DNA of 64,000 nucleotides from CAYRXM01 sp964428175 (GCA_964428175.1 CAYRXM010000002.1:34844-98843), one strand, 5' to 3'. Positions 1 through 9,825 are shown, numbered from the stretch's first letter. Made by a program: numbers and translations. Notes: generated by a model not told the origin, from the sequence alone.

Positions 1-294
1 CACCCGACCACCTTTTCCGGCTATGGCAACCCCTACCAGCTCTGGTTCGGCAAGCCCGAGATCGAAAGCCTGAGCGACAGCCGCTACGAGGTGCGCGTCA
101 AGGGGATGGGCGTGCGCGTGTACCTTGAACCCGAGTTGGCTCGTTTCTTGGGCTATCTCGACGAGCAAGGACATCTGTCAAAGCAGCGCGATCCGGCTGC
201 CCGGAAAGCGCTGATCGAAACCTACCTGGAGCAGTACCGGGCCGAGATCGAGCGACGGGTGGGGCGCTACCGGCGCAAGCTGTCCAAAACCTGA
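1..294 (+). CDS. 3' end of an unknown protein (truncated by window edge)
   Basis: Frame 1 is open from the first base of the window to a TGA at 292-294, giving the last 97 residues of a protein whose start lies upstream. The internal GTG at 91 is not needed as a start because the frame is open before it. The tail is rich in charged residues (ending GRYRRKLSKT) and probably helical. I do not recognise the family. The last 28 bases overlap the end of the convergent DUF35 gene. Confidence 0.55.
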   Translation, partial: HPTTFSGYGNPYQLWFGKPEIESLSDSRYEVRVKGMGVRVYLEPELARFLGYLDEQGHLSKQRDPAARKALIETYLEQYRAEIERRVGRYRRKLSKT

Positions 295-701
295 AAAGCC
301 AGGTACGTTTTGCGCGCGTCGCCTTCGCCGCGCTCGACAAAGGCCGCCTGCACCGGCATACCGATGGCAATGGTCTCGGGGTGATTCACATCTATGCCCA
401 GAATTTGCCCGCTGATGCCCGGTCCCTCCTCAAGCTGCACCACGCCGGAGCAGTAGGGATTGTCACGGCCGTAGCCCGCTTCGAGCATCATCGTCGGCGC
501 GATGTGGATGACCGTGTACGCGCTCAAGCGGCCGCGCCCCGACAACTCGATCCAGGCCATCGCGGTGCTTGAGCAGTGCGGGCAGCGCGGGCGCGGTGGC
601 AGGTGGAGTGCGCCGCAGCCGGTGCAGCGGGCGACCATCAATTTGTGCTCGTCCAAAAAGTGCTGGAAGGACGTGTGCGTGAAAGGCCGTTTTTCGCTCA
701 T
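267..701 (-). CDS. DUF35 Zn-ribbon/OB-fold protein, thiolase partner
   Basis: A 144-residue protein with a rubredoxin-like zinc ribbon (C26-x2-C29 ... C40-x2-C43) followed by an OB-fold region, the architecture of the DUF35 family. Such proteins bind acyl-CoA and form complexes with SCP2/SCP-x-type thiolases or related condensing enzymes. The gene starts 2 bases after the stop of the thiolase upstream on the same strand, so the pair is almost certainly co-transcribed and probably forms one complex. The substrate is not evident; the adjacent reductase suggests beta-keto/hydroxyacyl-CoA chemistry. Confidence 0.9.
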   Translation of the reverse strand: MSEKRPFTHTSFQHFLDEHKLMVARCTGCGALHLPPRPRCPHCSSTAMAWIELSGRGRLSAYTVIHIAPTMMLEAGYGRDNPYCSGVVQLEEGPGISGQILGIDVNHPETIAIGMPVQAAFVERGEGDARKTYLAFQVLDSLRR

Positions 702-703
702 GG

Positions 704-1966
704 CTATCTCCGCTCCAGGATGTGAACGACGCAGGTTTGCCCCGTCCCACCGACGTTGTGCGTCAGCCCCAGGCGCAGGTCACCGGCAAGCTGCCGCTCG
801 CCAGCCTCGCCGCGAAGCTGCTTCCACACTTCTACCACCTGCCCCACGCCCGACGCGCCCACCGGGTGCCCTTTGGATTTCAGCCCGCCGGACGTGTTGA
901 TCGGCCGCGGGCCGGAGCGCGCGGTGAGTCCATGCTCGGCGGCGCGCCCGCCCTCGCCGGGCCCGAAAAAGCCCAAATCCTCGCTGGCCATGATCTCGGC
1001 AATCGTAAAGCAGTCGTGCACTTCGACCACTTGCACATCGGCGGGGGCGACGCCAGCCATTTGATAGGCCACATGCGCGGCTTGCTGCGCCGCCGGGATG
1101 CCGGTGAGGGTGCTGCGGCTGTGGGTGGCCGCGTCGCTAGCCTGCCCGCAGCCGATCACATACAGCGGCGCGTCGGTGAACTGCCCGGCCAGCGATTCGC
1201 TGACCAGCAGCAGCGCGGCCGCGCCGTCCGAGATGGGCGAGCAGTCGTAGAGGCGCAGCGGCCAGGCGATGACCGGGTTGGCGCGAGGGTCGTGCAAAAA
1301 GGCCATTGGGTCGGCCCAGTCAGGTGCGGGATGGCCCTTTTGGATCGCGCTGGCCCGCCGCGCGGCCATCACCTCAGTGATGCGCTGGCCGAACTGAGCC
1401 TTGGGGTTCAGCGCGCCGTTTTCGTGATTCTTGAGGCCCACCCGCATCAACGTTTCCGGCGTGGCGCCATAGCGGGCCATGTAGGCGGTGGACATGGCCG
1501 CATAGAGGCCGGGAAAGGTAAATCCTGCCGGCGCTTCGTAGAGCACGTCGGCGGCGGTGGCCAGCGTGTCGGTGACGCGGGCAGTGGGCAGGTCAGTCAT
1601 TTTTTCCACGCCGCCCACCAGCACGACGTCGTACAGCCCGGAGGCGATGGATATGATCCCCTCGCGCAAGGCGATGCCGCCGCTGGCGCAGGCCCCTTCG
1701 ACGCGGGTCGCCGGGCGCGGGGTCAAGCCGGCCCAGTCGGCCATAAGGGGCGCGATGTGCCCCTGCCCCTCGAACAGGTCGCTGCTATAGTTGCCCACGT
1801 ACAGCGCCTCGATGTCACCCGGATCGATCCCCTTGTCCACCGAGGCCAGCATCTCTCCAAAGGCGTCCACGAACAGATCGCGACTGGTCAGGCCGGGGAA
1901 AGCGCCAAAGCGGGTCATGCCCGCGCCAACAATGGCTACGCCACGTGCCAGTTTACGTTGTCTCAC
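704..1966 (-). CDS. SCP-x-type thiolase (acetyl-CoA acetyltransferase family)
   Basis: A 420-residue thiolase-fold enzyme. The nucleophilic Cys sits in EGACASGG (C93), the family's GHPVGASG histidine motif is present, and the C-terminal catalytic loop reads HNVGG followed by GQTC (about residues 403-412). This is the subgroup of thiolases that pairs with DUF35 proteins, and such a gene follows immediately. Likely reaction: thiolytic cleavage or condensation of beta-ketoacyl-CoA. The SDR gene lies 28 bases upstream on the same strand, giving a three-gene operon read from 2762 to 267. Steroid, branched-chain or ketone-body-type substrates are all possible. Confidence 0.88.
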   Translation of the reverse strand: MRQRKLARGVAIVGAGMTRFGAFPGLTSRDLFVDAFGEMLASVDKGIDPGDIEALYVGNYSSDLFEGQGHIAPLMADWAGLTPRPATRVEGACASGGIALREGIISIASGLYDVVLVGGVEKMTDLPTARVTDTLATAADVLYEAPAGFTFPGLYAAMSTAYMARYGATPETLMRVGLKNHENGALNPKAQFGQRITEVMAARRASAIQKGHPAPDWADPMAFLHDPRANPVIAWPLRLYDCSPISDGAAALLLVSESLAGQFTDAPLYVIGCGQASDAATHSRSTLTGIPAAQQAAHVAYQMAGVAPADVQVVEVHDCFTIAEIMASEDLGFFGPGEGGRAAEHGLTARSGPRPINTSGGLKSKGHPVGASGVGQVVEVWKQLRGEAGERQLAGDLRLGLTHNVGGTGQTCVVHILERR

Positions 1967-1994
1967 AGACCATCCTTTTCCGCCGTCAATGGTT

Positions 1995-2762
1995 TCAGGT
2001 GCCCATCACGATGCCGCCGTCGACGCTGAGCACCGCACCATGGACAAAGCTGGCCTCGTCGGAGGCCAGCCACAAATAAGCCCGCGCCACTTCTTCCGGC
2101 TGGCCCAGCCGCCCCAGCGGGGTGCTCGCCTGCATTTTTTCCAGCACGTTGGGCGGCATTTGCCGCACCATCTCGGTGAGGATAAAGCCGGGGGCCAATG
2201 CGTTGACGCGGATGCCGTACTTGCCCAACTCGCGCGCCCACACGCGGGTCATGCCGATCACCCCGGCTTTGGTGGCGACGTAATTGGTCTGCCCAAAGTT
2301 GCCGTAAACGCCCACCACCGACGAGGCGTTGACGATGGCCCCGCCGCGACCTTGCTTGATCATGCAAGGCGCGACGGCCTGGGTGCAGTTGAACACCCCT
2401 TTGAGGTTGACCGCCACCACCAGGTCGAAATCCTCTTCCGGCATTTGCTTGACCAGTTCGCCGTCTTTGACCCGCACCAGCACGCCGTCGCGGGTAATCC
2501 CGGCGTTGTTGATCAGCACGTCGATCTGCCCATAGCGGGCGATCACCGCGTCGATCCAGGCCTGCACCTCCTGGCGGTCGACGACGTTGACCTTGAAAAA
2601 CGCCGCATCGCTGCCCAGTTCGGCGGCAAGCTGCTGCCCGGCGGGCTCGTTCAGATCGCCGATCACGACCCGCGCGCCCTCCTGGGCAAACAGCCGCGCC
2701 GTCGCCGCGCCGATGCCGGCCGCGCCGCCGGTGATGATACAAACCTTGTCCTTGAGCCGCAT
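1995..2762 (-). CDS. SDR-family 3-oxoacyl reductase (FabG/PhaB-like)
   Basis: A 255-residue classical short-chain dehydrogenase. It has the cofactor motif TGGAAGIG (residues 11-18), NNAG at 85-88, and the catalytic triad Ser148, Tyr161, Lys165. Asp36 at the end of beta-2 would favour NAD(H), unlike most FabG proteins. The open frame extends further upstream, but the ATG at 2762 is preceded by a strong AAGGAGGGG Shine-Dalgarno and starts at the usual SDR N-terminus. It heads the operon with thiolase and DUF35, so it probably interconverts 3-keto and 3-hydroxyacyl-CoA. Confidence 0.88.
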   Translation of the reverse strand: MRLKDKVCIITGGAAGIGAATARLFAQEGARVVIGDLNEPAGQQLAAELGSDAAFFKVNVVDRQEVQAWIDAVIARYGQIDVLINNAGITRDGVLVRVKDGELVKQMPEEDFDLVVAVNLKGVFNCTQAVAPCMIKQGRGGAIVNASSVVGVYGNFGQTNYVATKAGVIGMTRVWARELGKYGIRVNALAPGFILTEMVRQMPPNVLEKMQASTPLGRLGQPEEVARAYLWLASDEASFVHGAVLSVDGGIVMGT

Positions 2763-2781
2763 AAATTCCCCTCCTTTTATG

Positions 2782-4206
2782 TTATTGAATGTCCGTCCCG
2801 GCATCGATCTGCATGGTAACGATAAACGTGCTGCCGGCCCCTGGCTCGCTGACGATCTCGATGTTTCCGTTTTGCGCCTCGATGAGCGCCCGGGCAATCG
2901 ACAGCCCCAGGCCAAACCCGGCCGTCGAGCGGGACTCGTCGCCACGATAAAAGCGGTCGAAAACGCGCGCGCGCAGCTCGGGCGGCATACCTGGACCGCT
3001 GTCCTGCACGGTGATCACTACCTGCCCGTTGCGTTGGCTCAAACCCAGGCGGATTTCACCCTGTGCATGCTTGATCGCATTGTCGGTCAAAATCAGCAGC
3101 ACCTGCTTGAGCGCGTCCCGATTGGCCAGGGCCAGCACGCGATCACCTTGTTCGGTGCATACAATGTCGCGTTCCAGCGCAAGCTGCTGCGCCTGGCGAC
3201 AAGTCTCCGCGATCACCTCGCCCACATCCACCGCCTCCAGCACAAGCTCCTGCCCGGCATCGGTGCGCGCCAAAGTCAGCAGATCGTGAACCAGGCGGAT
3301 CAGCCGCTCCGTCTCGCCGACAACGTCGCTCAAAATGTCGTCGCTTTCGGCCTGGGGCGGCGGCGGCTCGCGCCCGAGCAGGGCCAGGTTGCCACGGATG
3401 GTGGTGAGCGGTGTGCGCAGTTCGTGCGAAACGTCGGCGACAAACTCGCGCTGCACCTGGAGTGCATGCGCCACCTGCTGAAAAGCCTCCTGCAGCCGGG
3501 CCAGCATCTCGTTAAAAGTCCGGGCCAGCCGGCCCAGTTCGTCATTCGGCCCTTTGTAGGGGATGCGCGAAGAAAAGTCGCGCGTCCGGCCGATCTCTTG
3601 CGCGGTGTGGGTGATGCGGTGGATGGGGCGCAGCGTGGCTCCGGCCAGCAGCCAGCCGACGCCAAAAGCGACTGCGGTCGTCAGCAAGCCGCCCGCAGTC
3701 AAGGTGATGCTCAACGCTTGCAGCGAACGATCCCGGTCAGCCAGCGAACGCCCGACCTGGACAATGGCGATGGTTTCACCATTGGCGATGACCGGCAGGC
3801 TAAAAGTGAGCACGCGCCCCTCATCTCCGTGTACGATTTCGAGCCAGGACTGGCCGCTTTGCAGCTGCGCCAATCCCTCCTGCCCCAACGGCAGTTCTTG
3901 CGTGTTGTCGTTCAGGGCCAGGTCGAGCGGCACGCCGTTGGCGTCGAGGATGCGCACCACCTCGTGCATGCGCAGATCGCGCAGTTCCGGCCCGCGCCCC
4001 GTCCAGGGCGTGGTGGGTGGCCGTCCCCCGCTGCGGTCGAGCATGAACAGCATGGGCACAATGCGGTTGGCGCTTTCCAGCAGGTCATTCTTGACGATAT
4101 TTAACGTAGATTGAGACTGGATCGTATACAGGATGCTGCTGAATGCGACCAGGGTCAGCGCCAGGATGGCGCTGTAAAGCAGGGTCAGTCGCAGGCGGAT
4201 CGACAT
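2782..4206 (-). CDS. Sensor histidine kinase (HAMP-HisKA-HATPase)
   Basis: A 474-residue membrane kinase: TM1 at about residues 7-28, an extracytoplasmic sensor region to about 165, TM2 at about 168-190, HAMP to about 245, and a HisKA box with phospho-acceptor H261 in VSHELRTPL. The HATPase_c domain follows, with N, G1 and G2 boxes (DNAIKHA, DSGPGMP, GFGLGLSIA). The ATG at 4206 overlaps the regulator's TGA by one base (TGATG), so the two are translationally coupled. A GTG one codon upstream is an alternative start. The partner regulator probably controls the adjacent efflux operon. Confidence 0.9.
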   Translation of the reverse strand: MSIRLRLTLLYSAILALTLVAFSSILYTIQSQSTLNIVKNDLLESANRIVPMLFMLDRSGGRPPTTPWTGRGPELRDLRMHEVVRILDANGVPLDLALNDNTQELPLGQEGLAQLQSGQSWLEIVHGDEGRVLTFSLPVIANGETIAIVQVGRSLADRDRSLQALSITLTAGGLLTTAVAFGVGWLLAGATLRPIHRITHTAQEIGRTRDFSSRIPYKGPNDELGRLARTFNEMLARLQEAFQQVAHALQVQREFVADVSHELRTPLTTIRGNLALLGREPPPPQAESDDILSDVVGETERLIRLVHDLLTLARTDAGQELVLEAVDVGEVIAETCRQAQQLALERDIVCTEQGDRVLALANRDALKQVLLILTDNAIKHAQGEIRLGLSQRNGQVVITVQDSGPGMPPELRARVFDRFYRGDESRSTAGFGLGLSIARALIEAQNGNIEIVSEPGAGSTFIVTMQIDAGTDIQ

Positions 4207-4883
4207 CACTCTTGCTCTCGCAGCACATAGCCAACGCCGCGCACGGTCTGGATCAGGCGCGGCTCACCATCGGCTTCGGTCTTTTTGCGCAAATAGCCGA
4301 TATAGACTTCGATCACGTTGTCATCACCGGCAAAATCCAATCCCCAGACGTGGTTGATCACCTGGCTGCGCGTCATCACCTGCCCGGTATGACGCATCAA
4401 AAAACGCAGCAGTTCGAATTCCGTGGGCGTCAAGGAAAAACGGCGTCCACCGCGCCGGGCTTCACGCGAAACCGGGTCTAGATACAAACCGGCAAAAGAG
4501 AGCACCCCTTCGGCATCCGGTTGAAGCCGGCGCAGCAGCGCATTGACGCGGGCCACCAGTTCGACCGGCGCAAAAGGTTTGATCAAATAATCGTCGGCGC
4601 CCTGATCCAACCCCTCCACCCGATCCTCGACCGCGTCGCGTGCGGTCAGCATTAGAATGGGCACCTGATTTTTTTCCTCGCGCAGCGCTTGCAGCACGCC
4701 GAGACCATCGAGTCCGGGCATCAGCCAGTCGAGGATGAGCGCATCCGGCCGGGCCTCGTAGACCATCTGGATGGCAGTCTGCCCATCCGTCGCAGTGATT
4801 ACGTCGAACCCTTCATAGGCTAGCGTTCGGCGCAGCATCTTGAGCAATTTGGGGTCATCATCGGCAATCAAAATCAGTGACAT
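4206..4883 (-). CDS. OmpR-family response regulator
   Basis: A 225-residue regulator. The receiver domain has acidic residues D8-D10, phospho-acceptor D52 (LILDWLMPG), the switch Thr in MLTA and the conserved Lys in IKPF. A winged-helix Trans_reg_C domain follows, ending in VRGVGYVL. It is the first gene of the regulator-kinase operon. Its promoter carries four hexamers in 11-bp phase resembling CTCAGC, and two other promoters in the window (upstream of the macA-like gene and of the gene at 11719) carry the same array. Autoregulation and control of both units is therefore likely, though not proven. Confidence 0.92.
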   Translation of the reverse strand: MSLILIADDDPKLLKMLRRTLAYEGFDVITATDGQTAIQMVYEARPDALILDWLMPGLDGLGVLQALREEKNQVPILMLTARDAVEDRVEGLDQGADDYLIKPFAPVELVARVNALLRRLQPDAEGVLSFAGLYLDPVSREARRGGRRFSLTPTEFELLRFLMRHTGQVMTRSQVINHVWGLDFAGDDNVIEVYIGYLRKKTEADGEPRLIQTVRGVGYVLREQE

Positions 4884-4930
4884 GGTACCTGTTCCTGTTC
4901 GTTCATGATACCCCTATTATACCCGCCCTG

Positions 4931-4969
4931 GCTGAGTGAAAACTAAAAAACGGCTGAGAAGTTGCTAAT
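4931..4969 (-). promoter_or_regulatory. Candidate operator array of the response-regulator promoter
   Basis: Read on the minus strand, hexamers ATTAGC (4969-4964), CTCAGC (4958-4953), TTTAGT (4947-4942) and CTCAGC (4936-4931) recur every 11 bp, on one face of the helix. They lie just upstream of a perfect -10 box TATAAT (4921-4916). OmpR-type regulators bind tandem direct repeats with this spacing. Confidence 0.65.
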
Positions 4970-4984
4970 AATCCGGCTGGTTTT

Positions 4985-5038
4985 CTCAGCAAACTCTAAG
5001 CGCATTCTTGGCTTTTTATCAGCCGCGTCTGCTACAAT
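4985..5038 (+). promoter_or_regulatory. Promoter and operator of the efflux operon
   Basis: Hexamers CTCAGC (4985-4990), CTAAGC (4996-5001) and CTTGGC (5007-5012) are spaced exactly 11 bp apart. The last overlaps a -35 TTGGCT (5008-5013), followed after 19 bp by the -10 TACAAT (5033-5038). The long spacer suggests activator dependence. The same arrangement occurs at 11503-11556. Confidence 0.7.
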
Positions 5039-5078
5039 TTAACCGCAAATGCGAATCAAGTCAAGTTTGGAGGCAAGT

Positions 5079-6767
5079 ATGTTGCGCAAAAAGGCATTTT
5101 GGATTGGATTGATTGTCCTGGCCTTGCTCGTCGGCGGCGGCTACGCTGCCTATGCGAATGGGCTGCTGCCCTGGTTCGAAACACAGCAGGCCGCCGTCGA
5201 AACGCCGACCTTGCAAACGGCCAGGGTCTCTGCCGGCAGCCTGTCAATCACCGCCGACGGCACCGGTACGCTCGTGCCATCGACCGAACTCAGCCTGGCT
5301 TTCGGCAGCAGCGGCACCCTGATGGAACTGCTGGTCAAGGTCGGCGACAAGGTGAAAAAAGGCGACGTGCTGGGCTGGATCGACGATACCGAAGCACGCA
5401 ACGCGCTGGTCAGCGCCGAACTGGGCGTGCTCCAGGCGCAGACGGCGTTGGAAAAGGCCGCCGACACCGCCGCACGCGAACAGGCCGTCGCCCAGGCCGC
5501 GCTCAAGGTGGCTCAGGCCGAGGCCAACCTGGCCGCCGCCCGGAGCGACCTGGATGACCTGCTCGACTGGACGCCCGACGAACTCCAGGTCGAAATTGCC
5601 CAAGTCAACCTGACCGTCGCTCAGGTCAGCTACCAGAACACGGTCACCCGGGTGAACATGCGCGATCAAGAGCTGGCCTCGTCGCGGATCAAGCTGGAAC
5701 AGGCGATCCGCAACCTGCAAGAGGCCCAGGTCGCCTATGTCAACGCGATGGATTCGGCGCGCGACTGGGAAAAGAACATCGAGTCGACGCGCACACGGGC
5801 GGCCGAAAGCGTCCGAGATGCCCGCGACAACCTCGAAATCACCCAGGCCAGCTATGACCTGGCCATGATCGACACCAGTGCGATCGACATCGCAAACGCG
5901 CGGGTCAAGGTATTGAATGCGCAACAGACACTGGACGACTTGAAAACCCCGCCCGATGAGGAGACGATTGCCGCCGCCCGGATCAAGGTTCAAGAGCTTG
6001 AGGTGTCGCTGGCCCAGGCCAGGCTCGATCTGGCCGACGCGCAAGAGACACTGGCCGATGCCGACACCACCGAAGCCGAACTGGCCCTGCAGCAGGCCAA
6101 ACTCAAGCTCGAAGCGGCGCAAAAGACGCTGGACGGCGCGACCCTGATCGCGCCGATTGACGGCACGGTCATCTCGATCAATGTCGAGGTCGGCGAAAAC
6201 GTCAACGGCACGGCAATGACCCTGGCCAACCTGGATCAACCGCTGATCAAGTTTTGGGTCGAAGAATCCGACCTGAACAGCGTCGCCGTGGGACACCGCG
6301 TCAACATCACTTTTGAAGCCTTTCCCGAACTGACCTACAACGGCCAGATCATCAGCGTCGAACCGGTGCTGGTGACGGTTGGCAACACCAGCGCCGTGCA
6401 GGCCTGGGCCAGCATCGATATTTCATCGAACCCGGTCAAGCTGTTGGGCAGCATGAACGCCGAAGTCGAGATCGTCGCCGGCGAAGCCGTCAACGCGCTG
6501 CTGGTGCCGGTGCAGGCCCTGCGCGAGATCGCCGATGGACAGTATGCGGTCTTTGTGGTGCTGTCCGACGGAGAACTGGAAATGCGCCTAGTCGAAATTG
6601 GCTTGCAAGACTATGTCAATGCCCAAGTGCTTTCCGGCCTGGAGCTAGGCGAAACGGTCACCCTGGGTGAAAGCGACACATCGTCCTATTCCACCACCAT
6701 CAACCGCTCCGACGTGCAGCCAGGCTTCCCCGGCGGAGGCGGCGGCATGATGCCGATGATGCCGTGA
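5079..6767 (+). CDS. MacA/HlyD-type periplasmic adaptor subunit
   Basis: A 562-residue membrane-fusion (adaptor) protein. It has an N-terminal signal anchor (about residues 5-25), a split biotinyl-lipoyl domain (first half GDKVKKGDVLGWID), a very long Ala/Gln-rich alpha-helical coiled-coil hairpin (about residues 110-355), then the second lipoyl half (APIDGTVISINVEVGENV) and a beta-barrel. It ends in a Gly/Met-rich tail (GGGGGMMPMMP). The ATG at 5079 is chosen over an in-frame ATG at 5049 because GGAGG sits 5 bases before it. With the next two genes it forms a MacAB-like ABC exporter for peptides or drugs. Confidence 0.88.
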   Translation: MLRKKAFWIGLIVLALLVGGGYAAYANGLLPWFETQQAAVETPTLQTARVSAGSLSITADGTGTLVPSTELSLAFGSSGTLMELLVKVGDKVKKGDVLGWIDDTEARNALVSAELGVLQAQTALEKAADTAAREQAVAQAALKVAQAEANLAAARSDLDDLLDWTPDELQVEIAQVNLTVAQVSYQNTVTRVNMRDQELASSRIKLEQAIRNLQEAQVAYVNAMDSARDWEKNIESTRTRAAESVRDARDNLEITQASYDLAMIDTSAIDIANARVKVLNAQQTLDDLKTPPDEETIAAARIKVQELEVSLAQARLDLADAQETLADADTTEAELALQQAKLKLEAAQKTLDGATLIAPIDGTVISINVEVGENVNGTAMTLANLDQPLIKFWVEESDLNSVAVGHRVNITFEAFPELTYNGQIISVEPVLVTVGNTSAVQAWASIDISSNPVKLLGSMNAEVEIVAGEAVNALLVPVQALREIADGQYAVFVVLSDGELEMRLVEIGLQDYVNAQVLSGLELGETVTLGESDTSSYSTTINRSDVQPGFPGGGGGMMPMMP

Positions 6768-6774
6768 GGGTAGA

Positions 6775-7509
<735 letters not shown>

Positions 7510-7546
7510 CGAATTGCAATTTGCAATTTGAAATGGGAGCCAATCA

Positions 7547-8767
7547 ATGAGCTTTTTACAAACCCTCAAGATCGCCTGGGAAGGCCTGACGCTCAACAAA
7601 GTGCGCTCGTTCTTGACCACCCTGGGCGTGATCATTGGCGTCGCCGCCGTGATCGCCATGCTCGCCGTCAGCGCGGGAGCCGAGGCCGAGGTGGCCGACC
7701 AGATCAATGCCCTGGGGGCCAACCTGATCATGATCATGCCCTCGTTCAGCCGGGGTGGATTCGGCCCCGGCAGCCAGACGGCCAGCCTGCGCTACAACGA
7801 TCTGGTCACCATCGAGAACAATGTCACCAACATCAGCGGCGTCTCGGCAGAACAAAACACCACCCAGGACCTCAAGGTAGACAAGACGACACTGACCAGT
7901 GTTTCGGTGGTGGGCACCACTTCCGGCTTTATCGCCGTCCACGATTACCGAGTGGCCGATGGACGTTTCATCACCGGCAACGACTGCGGCCTGGTCAACA
8001 AGGTGGTCGTGCTGGGCTATGACGTGGCCCAGGAGCTTTTTGGCAGCGCCAACCCCATTGGCCAGGCCGTCAAAGTCGGCACAACCAAGCTGATCGTGGT
8101 CGGCGTGATGGCCGAAAAGGGCGTGGTCGGCAACACCGACTATGACGGGCGGGTGTACGTGCCGATCACCCTGGTATTCAAAAGGTACACCAGCGGCCGT
8201 TTCAACCGCGATACGCTGAACACCGTCTATGTCTCGGCAAAGAACAAAAACGTCATGAACGATGTGATGGCCCAGTTGAACACACTGATCATGCAGATTT
8301 TGGGCACCACCTCCGACGCACCCAGCTTTACGTTGACGACCCAGGACAGCATCATCAGCATGCGCACGTCCACCACGGCCACCTTTCGCAGCCTGCTGGC
8401 CTGGGTGGCCGGCATCTCGCTGGTCGTCGGCGGGATCGGCATCATGAACATCATGCTGGTCAGCGTAACCGAACGCACCAAAGAGATCGGCCTGCGCCAG
8501 GCCATGGGCGCGCGCCCACGCGACGTGCGCCTCCAGTTCTTGCTGGAGGCGCTGGCGCTGAGCCTGTTGGGCGGGCTGCTCGGCGTCGTTTTTGGCGTGG
8601 GCGGCTCGTGGCTCTTTAACGAATTCGGCAGCATGCGCACGGAAATCGTGTGGGAGTCGATCCCGCTGGCCTTTGGCGCGGCAGCGGCGGTGGGCATCTT
8701 TTTCGGCTACTATCCGGCGACCAAGGCCGCACAGCTCGATCCCATCGTCGCTCTGCGGCATGAATGA
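7547..8767 (+). CDS. MacB/FtsX-type ABC permease
   Basis: A 406-residue permease. TM1 lies near residues 20-45, then a roughly 230-residue extracytoplasmic MacB core domain, then three C-terminal TM segments in the FtsX domain. That domain holds the family signature GIMNIMLVSVTERTKEIGLRQAMGA. It is the third gene of the efflux operon and works with the separately encoded ATPase (unlike E. coli MacB, where both are fused). Its last 8 bases overlap the start of a small membrane-protein gene. Confidence 0.92.
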   Translation: MSFLQTLKIAWEGLTLNKVRSFLTTLGVIIGVAAVIAMLAVSAGAEAEVADQINALGANLIMIMPSFSRGGFGPGSQTASLRYNDLVTIENNVTNISGVSAEQNTTQDLKVDKTTLTSVSVVGTTSGFIAVHDYRVADGRFITGNDCGLVNKVVVLGYDVAQELFGSANPIGQAVKVGTTKLIVVGVMAEKGVVGNTDYDGRVYVPITLVFKRYTSGRFNRDTLNTVYVSAKNKNVMNDVMAQLNTLIMQILGTTSDAPSFTLTTQDSIISMRTSTTATFRSLLAWVAGISLVVGGIGIMNIMLVSVTERTKEIGLRQAMGARPRDVRLQFLLEALALSLLGGLLGVVFGVGGSWLFNEFGSMRTEIVWESIPLAFGAAAAVGIFFGYYPATKAAQLDPIVALRHE

Positions 8768-8966
8768 TCATCTGGCAGAGATAGAGAGGGAATCGTCAGT
8801 GAAATGGAAACACATTTTGTTTGTGGCGACGGCTGTCGCTCTGACCTGGATCGTCGTCCGGCTTTCAGATCGAACACAACGGCGCGGCATCGAAACCAAG
8901 CTGCACAAGGCCGAAGACGAGATCAATACCCTGGCTTGTATGCTCAACCAGTTCCGGTATCAATAA
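8760..8966 (+). CDS. Small single-span membrane protein of the efflux operon
   Basis: An ATG at 8760 inside the permease stop region opens a 68-codon frame. A GTG at 8801 would give 55 residues and follows GAGAGGG, so the start is uncertain. The product has one TM helix (ILFVATAVALTWIVV) followed by a charged, coiled-coil-like tail. I know no family for it. Its overlap with the permease gene and its position suggest an accessory part of the exporter. Confidence 0.5.
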   Translation: MNDHLAEIERESSVKWKHILFVATAVALTWIVVRLSDRTQRRGIETKLHKAEDEINTLACMLNQFRYQ

Positions 8967-8985
8967 CACACACCTGGGGTAAAAA

Positions 8986-9675
8986 ATGAAAATAAAACGA
9001 GTTCTTTTACTATCATTGATCGTCATCCTTGCCCTGGCCGGGTGCAAAAAAGCCGAATCGACGCCGGCGGCCGGTGTCACAAACGAAACCCCCTCCACCG
9101 AGGGGACACCCGGCATGGACAAAATGGAAACGCTGATCCTGGGCACACTCAAACTTGAAGGCAGCCCGGATGCGCTAACGCCCGAACAAGCCCGATCGCT
9201 GCTGCCACTGTGGCAGTTGATTCAGGGCGGCTCGCTCAAAAGCGATGCGGAAACGCAGGCCGTGCTCAAGCAAATCGAAGGGAAAATGACCGCCGCCCAG
9301 TTATCCGCCATCGAGTCGCAGCCGCTGAACGCCAACGATATGCGCGCGTGGATGGAAGAACAGGGTATGACCTGGCCCCAAGACGGCACGCCGGGCGGCG
9401 CACCCGGTGGGCAAAACGGCCCGGGGATGTTTCAAGACCTGTCCGAAGAGGAGCGCACCCGGATGCGCGAAGAATTTCAGGACTTGAACCCCGAAGCGCG
9501 CGCGACGCGAATGGCCGGGATAGGCGCTCAACAGCCCGGCGGCGAGCAGGGGCAGAACCGGAACCCCAATGCAATGGGCGCCGATCGAGCGCAAGGCGAC
9601 GGCGGACGTTTGGGAAGCAGCAATTTCCTGATCCAACCGCTGATCGCCCTATTGACCGAGCGCGCCGCTCAATAA
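8986..9675 (+). CDS. Lipoprotein with repeat-related N-terminal domain
   Basis: A 229-residue predicted lipoprotein with signal peptide and lipobox LALAGC (Cys20). Residues about 45-110 (starting ILGTLKLEGS) form a helical domain clearly related to one in the next lipoprotein (LALGTIKLED): LLPLWQLIQGG matches LLTLWRSLQSG, and IEGKMTAAQLSAI matches IEKTMTDAQLAAI. The rest is Gly/Gln/Arg-rich low-complexity sequence. Position 20 bases after the small membrane protein suggests it is the last gene of the efflux operon. No function is known to me; it could sense or chaperone the transported molecule at the cell surface. Confidence 0.75.
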   Translation: MKIKRVLLLSLIVILALAGCKKAESTPAAGVTNETPSTEGTPGMDKMETLILGTLKLEGSPDALTPEQARSLLPLWQLIQGGSLKSDAETQAVLKQIEGKMTAAQLSAIESQPLNANDMRAWMEEQGMTWPQDGTPGGAPGGQNGPGMFQDLSEEERTRMREEFQDLNPEARATRMAGIGAQQPGGEQGQNRNPNAMGADRAQGDGGRLGSSNFLIQPLIALLTERAAQ

Positions 9676-9676
9676 A

Positions 9677-9806
9677 TAGACATGATCGGGAATAACCTTG
9701 GGCAGGATTTACAGGATGAACAAGATGCGCTCCTATCATTTTTATCCTGTAAATCTTGTCAATCCTGTCTGTTTTTTGAGTCAAGCTTTATTTCCAATAA
9801 ACTCTA
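9677..9806. mobile_element. MITE-like element, 130-bp copy (TA-flanked)
   Basis: Imperfect terminal inverted repeats (TAGACATGATCGGGAATAA at the left; TAGAGTTTATTGGAAATAA as complement of the right end) bound a non-coding element that begins and ends with TA, as expected for IS630/mariner-type insertion. A shorter 72-bp copy at 42112-42183 shares both ends. The interior here contains an extra 58 bp that can fold on itself (ATTTACAGGAT ... ATCCTGTAAAT). Confidence 0.6.
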
Positions 9807-9825
9807 ATGATTCCGAGGAATGACA

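Noticed and set aside
722..2029. Long plus-strand open frame opposite the thiolase gene
   Set aside because: An artefact of high GC content; low-complexity shadow of the real minus-strand gene with no family match.
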